The notes under the pieces: model-generated
The model's database searches: none
Seen by the model: the letters and a program-made list of their open reading frames with translations, nothing else
What the model was told of the DNA's origin: nothing
In this document: piece by piece, positions 1-8,274 of the stretch
How the letters are laid out: each line of letters begins with the position of its first letter
Numbering within the stretch: the stretch's first letter is position 1
Origin: Streptomyces misionensis
GTDB taxonomy: Bacteria; Actinomycetota; Actinomycetes; Streptomycetales; Streptomycetaceae
DNA length: 64,000 nucleotides
Assembly (NCBI RefSeq): GCF_900104815.1
Contig: NZ_FNTD01000004.1
Location: 4,418,501-4,482,500 of the forward strand
Reading direction: 5' to 3'
Position numbers and translations under genes: made by a program

Positions 1-2
1 AC

Positions 3-1316
3 CAGGCCTACCGGGCCGCCGCGCGCGCCCAGAAGGCCTGGGGCGAGACCAGCCCGTACGTCCGGCGCGCGGTGTTCGAGCGGGTGCTGCGGCTGCTGGA
101 GGACCGCGAGCAGGAGATATCCGACCTGATCATCGCGGAGCTCGGCGGCACCCGGGTGAAGGCCGGCTTCGAGCTGCACCTCGCCAAGGAGTTCCTGCGC
201 GAGGCCGTCCACCTGGCGCTGGCCCCCGAGGGCCGGATCCTGCCGTCCCCGGGCGAGGGCAAGGAGAACCGCGTCTACCGGGTGCCGGTGGGCGTCGTGG
301 GCGTGATCAGCCCCTTCAACTTCCCCTTCCTGCTGTCGCTGAAGTCCGTCGCCCCGGCCCTCGCGCTCGGCAACGGCGTGGTCCTCAAGCCGCACCAGAA
401 CACCCCGATCGCCGGCGGCACCCTGATCGCCAAGCTGTTCGAGGAGGCCGGGCTGCCCGGCGGCCTGCTGAACGTGGTCGTCACCGACATCGCCGAGATC
501 GGCGACGCGTTCATCGAGCACCCGATCCCGAAGGTCATCTCCTTCACCGGTTCCGACCAGGTGGGCCGGCACGTCGCCACCGTCTGCGCCGCCAACTTCA
601 AGCGCTCGGTGCTCGAACTGGGCGGCAACAGCGCCCTGGTGGTGCTGGACGACGCGGACCTCGACTACGCGGTGGACGCGGCGGTCTTCAGCCGGTTCGT
701 CCACCAGGGCCAGGTCTGCATGGCCGCCAACCGGGTCCTCGTGGACCGGTCGGTCGCCGACGAGTTCACCGAGAAGTTCGTCGCCAAGGTCCGCACCCTC
801 AAGGTCGGCGACCCGCGCGACCCGGAGACCGTCATCGGCCCGGTGATCAACTCCGCGCAGGCGAACGCCCTTTCCGGCGTGGTCGAGCAGGCGCTGGCCG
901 AGGGCGCCACCGCCCTGGTGCACGGCACCACCACCAACAACCTGGTCGAGCCCTCGGTGCTCACCGGTGTGCCCGCCGACTCGTCGCTGCTCCAGCAGGA
1001 GGTGTTCGGTCCGGTCGTCTTCCTCGTCCCGTTCGACGGCGAGGAGGAGGCGGTCAGGATCGTCAACGACACCCCGTACGGCCTCAGCGGCGCCGTCCAC
1101 ACCGGGAACGTCGAGCGGGGCGTCGCCTTCGCCAAGCGCATCGACAGCGGCATGTTCCACGTGAACGACGGCACCGTGCACGACGAGCCGATCGTGCCCT
1201 TCGGCGGTGAGAAGAACTCCGGTGTCGGCCGCCTCAACGGCGAGACGACCCTGGAGGCCTTCACCTCGGTCAAGTGGATCTCGGTCCAGCACGGCCGCAG
1301 CGGCTTCCCGTTCTGA
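3..1316 (+). CDS. aldehyde dehydrogenase family protein (5' end cut off by window)
   Basis: NAD(P)-dependent aldehyde oxidation is the expected reaction. The reading frame is open from base 3, and the residues before the internal GTG at 72 (reading QAYRAAARAQKAWGE) are typical ALDH N-terminal sequence, so the gene starts outside the window and 72 is not its start. Family signatures are present: the LELGGNSALVVLDDAD motif with the catalytic-relay Glu, the HQGQVCMAANR motif with the nucleophilic Cys, EVFGPV near the C-terminus, and FGGEKNSGVGR. The overall sequence resembles the benzaldehyde/salicylaldehyde dehydrogenase branch, but the substrate cannot be read from sequence. It ends in TGA just before an inverted repeat that looks like its terminator. 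Confidence 0.93.
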   Translation, partial: QAYRAAARAQKAWGETSPYVRRAVFERVLRLLEDREQEISDLIIAELGGTRVKAGFELHLAKEFLREAVHLALAPEGRILPSPGEGKENRVYRVPVGVVGVISPFNFPFLLSLKSVAPALALGNGVVLKPHQNTPIAGGTLIAKLFEEAGLPGGLLNVVVTDIAEIGDAFIEHPIPKVISFTGSDQVGRHVATVCAANFKRSVLELGGNSALVVLDDADLDYAVDAAVFSRFVHQGQVCMAANRVLVDRSVADEFTEKFVAKVRTLKVGDPRDPETVIGPVINSAQANALSGVVEQALAEGATALVHGTTTNNLVEPSVLTGVPADSSLLQQEVFGPVVFLVPFDGEEEAVRIVNDTPYGLSGAVHTGNVERGVAFAKRIDSGMFHVNDGTVHDEPIVPFGGEKNSGVGRLNGETTLEAFTSVKWISVQHGRSGFPF

Positions 1317-1332
1317 ACCGCTCCGGCTCCCG

Positions 1333-1369
1333 CGGGCCCTTTAGGTCAGGATCCGACCTAGAGGGCCCG
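1333..1369 (+). terminator. inverted repeat after aldehyde dehydrogenase, probable terminator
   Basis: Two 15-base arms (CGGGCCCTTTAGGTC and GACCTAGAGGGCCCG) pair with one mismatch around a 7-base loop. They are followed by a short T-rich stretch (agctttt). The repeat lies 16 bases after the dehydrogenase stop and 57 bases before the next gene, which fits an intrinsic terminator. An operator for the downstream gene is a less likely alternative. Confidence 0.6.
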
Positions 1370-1425
1370 TAGCTTTTCCGGTGTCGGGGCGACCGCCCCG
1401 GTGAACCGAGGAGAGGCGGCCGGTC

Positions 1426-1968
1426 ATGGTCACGCACGTGGCTGCGGAGGCACGGGGCGACGAGCGGGGAGCGCTGCTGGCGTTCCTGGAGGAGCAGCGC
1501 GGCGGCATCCGCCGGGCCGTGCTCGGGCTGAGCGAGGAGCAGGCCCGCACCCGTCCGAGCGCGAGCGAGCTGTCCCTGGGCGGGCTGCTCAAGCACGTCG
1601 CCGAGGTCGAGCAGGCGTGGCTCGCCCGCGCGAAGCAGGAGCCGCCGGCGGTGCGGCGGGACCAGTCGAACTGGGACGAGAGCTTCCGGCTGGTCGGCGA
1701 GGAGACGGTGGCCTCCCAGCTGGCGTACTGGGAGCAGGTCGCGGCCGAGACGGAGAAGTACATCCGCTCCGCGCCCAGCCTGGACGACACCTTCCCGCTG
1801 CCGCCCGACCCCTGGTTCCCGCCGGAGGGCCGCGTCTCGCTGCGCTGGCTGTGCCTCCACCTGATCCGCGAGACCGCCCGGCACGCCGGTCACGCCGACA
1901 TCCTGCGCGAGTCCCTCGACGGGAAGACCGCCTTCGAACTGGTCGCCCTGGAGCGGCAGGAGCCGTAA
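1426..1968 (+). CDS. DinB family (DUF664-type) protein
   Basis: A 180-aa soluble protein of the DinB/DUF664 four-helix-bundle family. Many members are metal-binding, thiol-dependent enzymes (mycothiol or bacillithiol S-transferases), but the reaction of this one is unknown. The His residues expected to bind metal are visible: one in LLKHVAEVE near residue 55 and the pair in ARHAGHADILRES near residue 150. The ATG at 1426 lies a few bases after GAGGCGG and gives the usual family length. It stands alone, convergent with the broken glutamate decarboxylase gene. Confidence 0.85.
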   Translation: MVTHVAAEARGDERGALLAFLEEQRGGIRRAVLGLSEEQARTRPSASELSLGGLLKHVAEVEQAWLARAKQEPPAVRRDQSNWDESFRLVGEETVASQLAYWEQVAAETEKYIRSAPSLDDTFPLPPDPWFPPEGRVSLRWLCLHLIRETARHAGHADILRESLDGKTAFELVALERQEP

Positions 1969-1986
1969 CCGGACGGCCCCGCAGGG

Positions 1987-2015
1987 CCCCGGCCGCGCGC
2001 CCGCCGCGGCCGGGG
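1987..2015. terminator. GC-rich hairpin between convergent genes
   Basis: Perfect 11-base arms (CCCCGGCCGCG / CGCGGCCGGGG) flank a 7-base loop. The hairpin sits in the 55-base gap between the DinB-type gene (+) and the glutamate decarboxylase gene (-), so it could end transcription from either side. There is no T-run. Confidence 0.5.
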
Positions 2016-2023
2016 GAGAGGCC

Positions 2024-3429
2024 CTAGTGGTGGAAGCTCGTCGCCGCCTCCTTGTCCCGGGTCAGCGGGTGGGGCTGGCGGCGCAGCTCGGGCAGGAGCC
2101 GGGTGAGGTCGGCCAGGAAGAGGTCGGCCAGGTCGTGGGAGAAGCCGTTGCGGCAGACGATGCGCAGGACCGAGAGGTCCTCGCGGTTGGCCGGGAAGGT
2201 GTACGCCGGGACCAGCCAGCCGCTCTCCCGGATGCGGCGGGAGACGTCGAAGACGTCGTACGCCGTGACGTGCTCGGCCGTGGTGAAGGCGAACACGGGG
2301 AGCTGGTCGCCGCGGGTGAGCAGCCGGAAGTCGCCGAGGCCCTCGATCCGGTCGGCCAGTGAGCGGGCCACGTCCCGCGTCGACTGCTGGACCGCCCGGT
2401 AGCCCTCGCGGCCCAGCCGCAGAAAGTTGTAGTACTGCGCCACGACCTGGGCGCCGGGGCGGGAGAAGTTGAGCGCGAAGGTCGGCATGTCGCCGCCCAG
2501 GTAGTTGACCCGGAAGACCAGGTCCTCGGGCAGCGCCTCGGTGTCCCGCCACAGCGCCCAGCCGACGCCCGGGTACACCAGCCCGTACTTGTGCCCCGAG
2601 GTGTTGATGGAGGCCACGCGCGGCAGCCGGAAGTCCCAGACCAGGTCCTCGTCCAGGAACGGCGCCACCATCGCGCCGGAGGCTCCGTCGACGTGCACCG
2701 GGATGTCCAGGCCGGTGCGCTCCTGGAGCGCGTCCAGGGCCGCGCACAGGTCCGCGATGGGCTCGTAGGAGCCGTCGAAGGTCGAGCCGAGGATGCCGAC
2801 GACCCCGATGGTGTTCTCGTCGCACAACTCGGCCGCCGCCTGCGGGTCCAGGTGGAAGCGCTCGCCCTCCATGGGCACCAGCCGGGCCTCCACCTCCCAG
2901 AAGTTGCAGAACTTCTCCCAGCACACCTGGACGTTGACGCCCATCACGAGATTGGGGCGGGCGCCCGGGTACCGGTCGGCGTTGCGCTGCGCCCAGCGCC
3001 GCTTGAGCGCCATCCCGGCGAGCATGCACGCCTCGCTGGACCCGGTGGTCGAACAGCCCACGGCCGCCGAGGGATCAGGCGCGTTCCACAGATCGGCGAG
3101 CATCGCCACGCAGCGCCGCTCCAGCTCGGCGGTGCGCGGGTACTCGTCCTTGTCGATCATGTTCTTGTCCCGGCACTCCGCCATCAGCACCCCGGCCTGC
3201 GGCTCCATCCAGGTGCTCACGAAGGTGGCCAGGTTCAGCCGGGAGTTGCCGTCCAGCATCAGCTCGTCGTGGACCAGCTGGTAGGCGGTGGCCGGGGGAT
3301 CGGGGCGTCCGGAAGCCGGTGGGTGGGCGGGGCCTCGGTCATGCCGCCGACCGGGTTGGCCTCCCCGAAGAACGGGTTGACGGACATCACCTGTTCCTGG
3401 TGCTTCTGCGGACCTTTGTGCAGGGCCAT
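2024..3429 (-). pseudogene. gad: glutamate decarboxylase with apparent one-base frameshift
   Basis: A PLP-dependent decarboxylase of the GadA/GadB type (L-glutamate to GABA). The PLP lysine is in TSGHKYGLVYPG, and the family start-region sequence LNLATFVSTWMEPQAG is intact. The coding sequence is split between two frames. ATG at 3429, with GAGGAGG seven bases upstream, encodes the expected N-terminus (MALHKGPQ...HRLPDAPIP). The main body (VHDELMLDGNSRLNL and onward) lies in another frame with no proper start. Adding one C to the five-C run (coding strand; five G at 3294-3298 on +) restores DAPIPPATAYQLVHDEL, the family-like junction, and a protein of about 469 aa. The explanation is a true recent mutation or a sequencing error. 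A product starting at the internal ATG at 3259 (411 aa) would lack the N-terminal segment. Confidence 0.85.
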
Positions 3430-3538
3430 GGGCAGCCTCCTCGCGATCACCCTACGCAATACCGCACCACCCGACATCCGGGACGACCCCGACGCCTACC
3501 CTGAGCCACCCGCCCCGGCCCCGGGGGACGGGACGGAC

Positions 3539-3569
3539 TTGCACCTCACGTGACGTGAGGCCGCAGGGT
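3539..3569 (+). promoter_or_regulatory. tipA-type promoter with palindromic operator
   Basis: TTGCAC (-35, 3539-3544) and CAGGGT (-10, 3564-3569) are separated by 19 bases, the long spacer typical of MerR-family promoters. The spacer holds a perfect palindrome, CCTCACGT-G-ACGTGAGG (3544-3560). MerR activators bind such dyads and untwist the DNA. The arrangement closely resembles the known thiostrepton-inducible tipA promoter, so the gene just downstream probably activates itself. Confidence 0.85.
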
Positions 3570-3608
3570 GGACCGCGTACCGACGAAAGAGCGAAGGAGA
3601 GCGGAGAG

Positions 3609-4370
3609 TTGGGCTACTCCGTGGGACAGGTCGCGGGATTCGCCGGCGTCACGGTGCGCACCCTGCACCACTACGACGAGATCGGCCTGCTGGTGCCCGG
3701 CGAGCGCACGTACGCGGGCCACCGGCGCTACACCGACGCCGATCTCGACCGGCTCCAACAGGTCCTGTTCTACCGGGAACTCGGCTTCCCGCTCGACGAG
3801 GTCGCGGCCCTGCTGGACGACCCGGACGCGGACCCCGGCGCGCACCTGCGCCGGCAGCACGCGCTGCTGACCGACCGGATCGAGCGGCTCCAGAGGATGG
3901 CCGCGGCCGTGGAGCACGCCATGGAGGCACGCACGATGGGCATCAACCTCACCCCGGAAGAGCGGTTCGAGGTGTTCGGGGACAAGGACCCCGAGCAGTA
4001 CCGCGAGGAGGCGCGGGCGCGCTGGGGCGACACGGAGGTGTACGCCGAGTCGCAGCGCCGCGCCGCCACCTACACCAAGGAGGACTGGAAGCGGATCAAG
4101 GCCGAGGTCGACGACTGGCAGGAGCGGTACGCCGCCCTGGTGGCGGCCGGCGTGCGGCCCGCCGACGAGGCGGCCATGGACCTCGCCGAGGAACACCGCC
4201 GGCACGTCGGCACGTACTACTTCGACGTCCCGTACGAGATGCACCGGTGCTTCGCGCAGATGTACGTCTCCGACGAGCGCTTCAAGGCGTACTACGACGC
4301 GGTGCACCCGGGACTCGCCGAACACCTGCGCGACGCGATCCTGGCCAACGCCGACCGCCACGCCTCCTGA
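3609..4370 (+). CDS. tipA: MerR-family thiopeptide-responsive regulator TipA
   Basis: A 253-aa autogenous activator: an N-terminal MerR helix-turn-helix (YSVGQVAGFAGVTVRTLHHYDEIGLL), a dimerising coiled coil to about residue 105, and a C-terminal TipAS drug-binding domain. The start chosen is TTG 3609, nine bases after AAGGAG. The earlier in-frame GTG at 3555 lies inside the operator. With this start the thiopeptide-binding cysteine in MHRCFAQMYVSD falls at residue 214, the position reported for TipAL. An internal ATG at 3936 (residue 110, MGINLTPEE), with GGAGG eight bases upstream, should produce the separate drug-binding protein TipAS. Family knowledge: thiostrepton-like antibiotics attach covalently to the cysteine and switch on the promoter. 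Confidence 0.95.
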   Translation: MGYSVGQVAGFAGVTVRTLHHYDEIGLLVPGERTYAGHRRYTDADLDRLQQVLFYRELGFPLDEVAALLDDPDADPGAHLRRQHALLTDRIERLQRMAAAVEHAMEARTMGINLTPEERFEVFGDKDPEQYREEARARWGDTEVYAESQRRAATYTKEDWKRIKAEVDDWQERYAALVAAGVRPADEAAMDLAEEHRRHVGTYYFDVPYEMHRCFAQMYVSDERFKAYYDAVHPGLAEHLRDAILANADRHAS

Positions 4371-4407
4371 GGGGCGGCCGGGCGCGGTGACCGGTCCTGG
4401 CCCGGGG

Positions 4408-4773
4408 TCACTCCCGGGTCAGGACCACGGCCGTGCCGTAGGCGCACACCTCGGTGCCGACGTCCGCGGCCTCCGTCACGTCGAACCGGAAGGCGAGCAC
4501 CCCGTTGGCGCCCCGCGCGCGGGCCTGCTCCACCAGGCGCTCCATGGCCTGGTTGCGGGTCTGCACCAACGTCTTGGTCAGCCCCTTCAGCTCGCCGCCG
4601 ATCATCGACTTCAGCCCGGCGCCGATCTGGCTGCCCAGGTGCCGCGAGCGTACGGTGAGCCCGAAGACCTCACCGATCACCTGCTCCACCCGGTAGCCCG
4701 GCACGTCGTTCGTCGTCACGACCAGTACGTCCGACTGGGGCCCCTGCCCGCCGCCGAAGTCCTCGAGTCCCAT
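4408..4773 (-). CDS. YbjQ/UPF0145 family protein
   Basis: A 121-aa cytoplasmic protein of the YbjQ family (UPF0145/DUF74), of unknown function. Typical features are the VVTTNDVPGYRV start region, the conserved RNQAMERLVEQARARGANGVLA segment and a C-terminal GTAVVL strand. Members are thought to form ring-shaped oligomers, but no reaction is established. It is convergent with tipA and divergent from the DedA gene. Confidence 0.88.
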   Translation of the reverse strand: MGLEDFGGGQGPQSDVLVVTTNDVPGYRVEQVIGEVFGLTVRSRHLGSQIGAGLKSMIGGELKGLTKTLVQTRNQAMERLVEQARARGANGVLAFRFDVTEAADVGTEVCAYGTAVVLTRE

Positions 4774-4906
4774 GGAACACCGCTTTCTGCCCGTCGTCCC
4801 GCGGCCACCTGGGGGAACCCGGGGCGGTCACCTCACGTTGATAGCTTTGTGCGGCCGTACCGAGACACCGTAGCCGCCACCCTTCCCCCATCAGGAGCCC
4901 GGACCC

Positions 4907-5929
4907 GTGATGACACTCGCCCTCGGCCCGAGCTGGCTGGACCCCAACTACCTGCTCGACACCTACAGCATCTGGGGTCTGCTGCTCATAGTCTTCGCCG
5001 AGTCCGGCCTGCTCATCGGCTTCTTCCTGCCCGGCGACTCGCTGCTGTTCACCTGCGGTCTGCTGATCACCTCGCACCAGCTGGACTTCCCGCTGTGGGG
5101 CGCGATCGCGCTGATCTGCGTGGCCGCGATCCTCGGTGACCAGGCGGGCTACATGTTCGGCAAGAAGGTGGGCCCGTCCCTGTTCAACCGGCCCGACTCC
5201 CGCCTGTTCAAGCAGGAGAACGTCACCAAGGCGCACGAGTTCTTCGAGAAGTACGGCCCCAAGTCGCTGATCCTGGCCCGCTTCGTGCCGGTGGTGCGCA
5301 CCTTCACGCCGATCATCGCGGGCGTGAGCGGCATGCGGTACCGGTCCTTCCTGACCTTCAACGTCATCGGCGGCACCCTGTGGGGCGCGGGCGTCACCCT
5401 GCTCGGTTCCTGGCTCGGCAACATCGGCTTCGTGAAGAACAACATCGAGGCGATCCTCATCCTGATCGTCCTCGTCTCGGTGGTCCCGATCGGCATCGAG
5501 TACCTGCGGGCCCGCGGCAAGGAGAAGAAGGGCGCCCGGGACCAGGCGCAGGAGCGGCCGCGGCCGGCCCGGGCCGAGGCACCCCGCCCGCAGTACCAGC
5601 CCCCGATGACGGACGACGCCACGACCCGGCTGCGCCGCATCGAACCGGACGAGCCGCGGCCGTACCGGCAGCAGCAGTACGGCGGCGGGCAGTACGGCGA
5701 CCAGGGCTACGACGGCCGGCAGTACGGCCACCAGCAGCCCCAGCCGCACCAGCAGCCTCAGCCGCAGTACCAGCAGCCGCAGTACCAGCAGCCCCGGCAG
5801 CAGGACTGGGACCAGCGGCAGCCGTACTACGACCCGCGCCAGTACCCGCAGCAGGGCCAGGCCCCCCAGGGCCAGTACCCGCCCCACCAGGACCAGGACG
5901 GGTACCCGTACGACCAGCGCGACCGGTAG
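4907..5929 (+). CDS. DedA family membrane protein with Q/Y/P-rich tail
   Basis: A DedA/SNARE-associated (VTT domain) integral membrane protein. Family members are proposed lipid transporters or flippases that support membrane homeostasis. Residues 1-205 are the conserved core: several hydrophobic segments, ESGLLIGFFLPGDSLLF, and the amphipathic re-entrant region ending in ARFVPVVRTFTPIIAGVSGM. Residues 205-340 form a hydrophilic, low-complexity tail dominated by Gln, Tyr, Pro and Gly (repeats such as QYQQPQYQQP). DedA proteins are usually about 200-220 aa, so the tail is an addition. GTG 4907 follows AGGAG; ATG 4910 is an equally possible start one codon later. Confidence 0.9.
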   Translation: MMTLALGPSWLDPNYLLDTYSIWGLLLIVFAESGLLIGFFLPGDSLLFTCGLLITSHQLDFPLWGAIALICVAAILGDQAGYMFGKKVGPSLFNRPDSRLFKQENVTKAHEFFEKYGPKSLILARFVPVVRTFTPIIAGVSGMRYRSFLTFNVIGGTLWGAGVTLLGSWLGNIGFVKNNIEAILILIVLVSVVPIGIEYLRARGKEKKGARDQAQERPRPARAEAPRPQYQPPMTDDATTRLRRIEPDEPRPYRQQQYGGGQYGDQGYDGRQYGHQQPQPHQQPQPQYQQPQYQQPRQQDWDQRQPYYDPRQYPQQGQAPQGQYPPHQDQDGYPYDQRDR

Positions 5930-5934
5930 GCCGC

Positions 5935-7590
5935 TCAGAACCCCCTGGTCCGCTTGGCCGCCCTGCGCTTGCCGGGGGAGCCCACGCGCAGGAACAGCCG
6001 GAAGACCTCGGACCCGAGATTGACCCCGATCGCGATCGCCATGGCCAGCGACGCCGCGTTGGCCAGCGACACCAGCCCCTTGTCCACGTGGTTCTGGGCC
6101 ATGTTCAACAGCCCGAAGTAGGTCGCGGAACCGGGTAGCAGCGGCCCGATCGCCGCCGTCGTGTACGGCAGCGCGGAGGCGAACCGGTAGCGGGACAGCA
6201 GCTGCCCGAACAGCCCGACCAGGCCCGCGGCCACCGCCGTGGACGCCACCGGCGAGATGTCGGCGACGTAGCGCATCGCGCCGTACACGCTCCAGGCGAC
6301 CCCGCCGTTGAGGGTCACCCAGAGCACGGTGGACCGTTCCTGCTGGAGCAGCACCGCGAAGGTCAGCGACAGCAGCATGGAGGCCGCGATCTGGATCAGC
6401 GGCCGCTGGGAGGTGTGCAGCGCCACGTCCGGGTTGAGCTTGCCGCCCACCTTCACGCCGAAGTACAGGACGACCAGCACGCCGGTGACGATGCCCACGA
6501 AGAAGTACAGGACCTCCAGGAGGCGGGCCGAGGCGGTGATGTAGAAGCCCGTCAGGCCGTCCTGGACGCCGGCCACCAGCGCCCGTCCGGGCAGCAGCGC
6601 GAACAGCCCACCGGTGATCACCGCGGACGCCTTCACGTCCACGTGGGCCAGCGCGAACGCCACCCCGATCGCCGCGGGCGGCATCGCGGCCACCGTGAAC
6701 TGGTAGAACTCCGGCAGTCCGCGGCCCGCGCACAGCCACGCCAGCCGGTCGCCGAGCATCGCACCGACCGCCGCCGCGAAGAAGACGACCAGATCACCGC
6801 CGACCAGCATCGAGGCCGCGCCCGCCAGCAGCCCGCTGGCCAGGCTCAGCGCCCAGCCGGGGTAGGGGTGCCGGTTGCGCCGTATCTCGGCCAGGCGCCG
6901 GTAGGCCTCCTCCAGGGACACATGGGTCTCGGGGTCGGTCAGGTCGTCCACCAGCCGGAAGACGGCCGCGAGGCGGGTGTAGTCGGTGCCGCGCCGCCGT
7001 ACCGTCCGGGAGGCCGTCACCGGGTCCTCCACCAGCGACGGCTGGTGCGAGATCGACAGCAGGGTGAACGTGACGTTGGGCTCGCAGCGGTCCAGGCCGT
7101 AGGACCGGCACACCGCGAACATCGCGGCCTCCACGTCCTCCGCGCCCTCGCCGCCCGCCAGCAGCAGCTCCCCGATACGCAGGGTCAGGTCCAGCACGCG
7201 CGGGACCGCCGGGCCGCTCTCCTCCTCGTGCTGCACCGGCTCCGGCGCGGGCCGCTCCGTCACCGGCATGCGCAGCATCGTGCGCATCCGGTCCTGCCAC
7301 GGGGCGTCCTTGATCAGGCTGACCAGCGGCACCCCGGTGGCCGGCGTGAACGCGGCCGGCCCGCCCTGCGCGCTGTACGTGCGCGGCGTGCTGAACGCCG
7401 ATCCCTCCGGTTCCGCGCCCGGCGGCTGCGGCGCGAGGAGCCCTTCGGGCACCGCGAACTCGGAGGTCGTCTCCGGTTCGGCCACCGTCTTCGGGACGTC
7501 GAGCCCCTTGGGGATGGCGAACTCCGAAGTGATCTCCGGGTCGTACCGCGCCTCGTCAGACCGGGGCTTGCGGTCCTCCGCCTCCGTCAC
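5935..7590 (-). CDS. threonine/serine exporter family protein (ThrE-like)
   Basis: An inner-membrane exporter of the ThrE family, which in Corynebacterium exports L-threonine and L-serine. The protein carries both halves fused: a DUF1212-type domain (residues roughly 110-400, with LRIGELLLAGGEGAEDVEAAM as its conserved start) and a DUF3815-type C-terminal domain, with about ten hydrophobic segments in all. The first 100 residues are a hydrophilic cytoplasmic extension in which a short motif recurs (TSEFAIPKGLDVP, TSEFAVPEGLLAP). GTG 7590 (VTEAEDRK) is chosen; an in-frame ATG at 7638 lacks a ribosome-binding site. It is convergent with the DedA gene, only five bases away. Confidence 0.87.
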   Translation of the reverse strand: MTEAEDRKPRSDEARYDPEITSEFAIPKGLDVPKTVAEPETTSEFAVPEGLLAPQPPGAEPEGSAFSTPRTYSAQGGPAAFTPATGVPLVSLIKDAPWQDRMRTMLRMPVTERPAPEPVQHEEESGPAVPRVLDLTLRIGELLLAGGEGAEDVEAAMFAVCRSYGLDRCEPNVTFTLLSISHQPSLVEDPVTASRTVRRRGTDYTRLAAVFRLVDDLTDPETHVSLEEAYRRLAEIRRNRHPYPGWALSLASGLLAGAASMLVGGDLVVFFAAAVGAMLGDRLAWLCAGRGLPEFYQFTVAAMPPAAIGVAFALAHVDVKASAVITGGLFALLPGRALVAGVQDGLTGFYITASARLLEVLYFFVGIVTGVLVVLYFGVKVGGKLNPDVALHTSQRPLIQIAASMLLSLTFAVLLQQERSTVLWVTLNGGVAWSVYGAMRYVADISPVASTAVAAGLVGLFGQLLSRYRFASALPYTTAAIGPLLPGSATYFGLLNMAQNHVDKGLVSLANAASLAMAIAIGVNLGSEVFRLFLRVGSPGKRRAAKRTRGF

Positions 7591-7659
7591 CTCGCACCGT
7601 CCCTGAACGACACCTTCCGCTGGCCTCAGTATGCGCATGCGCGCTCAGCGGACATGCAA

Positions 7660-7689
7660 ACGGGCCGCACACGGGTGTGTGCGGCCCGT
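7660..7689 (-). terminator. terminator hairpin downstream of ppa
   Basis: A perfect 13-base stem (ACGGGCCGCACAC / GTGTGCGGCCCGT) with a 4-base loop lies 14 bases past the ppa stop. It is followed on the minus strand by TTTGCAT. Confidence 0.75.
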
Positions 7690-7703
7690 CCCACGAGCGG
7701 GGG

Positions 7704-8195
7704 TCAGTGACCGCCCTGCTCCTTGAAGCGCTTGTAGGACCGCTCGATCTCCTGCTCGGCGTCCGCACGGCCCACCCAGTTGGCGCCCTCGACCGACTTG
7801 CCGGGCTCCAGGTCCTTGTACACCTCGAAGAAGTGCTGGATCTCCAGGCGGTCGAACTCCGACACGTGGTGGATGTCGCGCAGGTGCTCGACCCGCGGGT
7901 CGGTGGCCGGCACGCACAGCAGCTTGTCGTCGCCGCCCGCCTCGTCCGTCATCCGGAACATGCCGATGGCGCGGCACTTGATCAGGCACCCCGGGAAGGT
8001 CGGCTCGTCCAGGATGACCAGCGCGTCCAGCGGGTCGCCGTCCTCGCCGAGGGTGTTCTCGACGAAGCCGTAGTCGGTCGGGTAGGCGGTCGAGGTGAAG
8101 AGGCGACGGTCCAGGCGGATCCGACCGGTCTCGTGGTCCACCTCGTACTTGTTGCGCGAACCCTTCGGGATCTCGATCGTGACGTCGAACTCCAC
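7704..8195 (-). CDS. ppa: inorganic pyrophosphatase (family I)
   Basis: A cytoplasmic Mg-dependent enzyme that hydrolyses pyrophosphate to phosphate and pulls biosynthetic reactions forward. The 163-aa length fits the family. Catalytic and metal-binding sequences are present: [11 protein letters not shown], the [23 protein letters not shown] signature with its Asp cluster, and [19 protein letters not shown] 8195 is chosen because GGAGGAG lies six bases upstream; the in-frame ATGs upstream (8219, 8210) overlap that ribosome-binding site. It is divergent from dacB. Confidence 0.96.
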   Translation of the reverse strand: MEFDVTIEIPKGSRNKYEVDHETGRIRLDRRLFTSTAYPTDYGFVENTLGEDGDPLDALVILDEPTFPGCLIKCRAIGMFRMTDEAGGDDKLLCVPATDPRVEHLRDIHHVSEFDRLEIQHFFEVYKDLEPGKSVEGANWVGRADAEQEIERSYKRFKEQGGH

Positions 8196-8274
8196 CGGTG
8201 GCTCCTCCATGATCAGCACATAGTTCTGGTGGTTAAGTGTCCCTCACGCAGGTGTGTGATCGCGAAAGGGGCTG

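Noticed and set aside
3555..3608. Upstream in-frame GTG at 3555 as the tipA start
   Set aside because: It falls inside the operator palindrome and upstream of the -10 box. TTG 3609 has a ribosome-binding site and gives the correct cysteine numbering.
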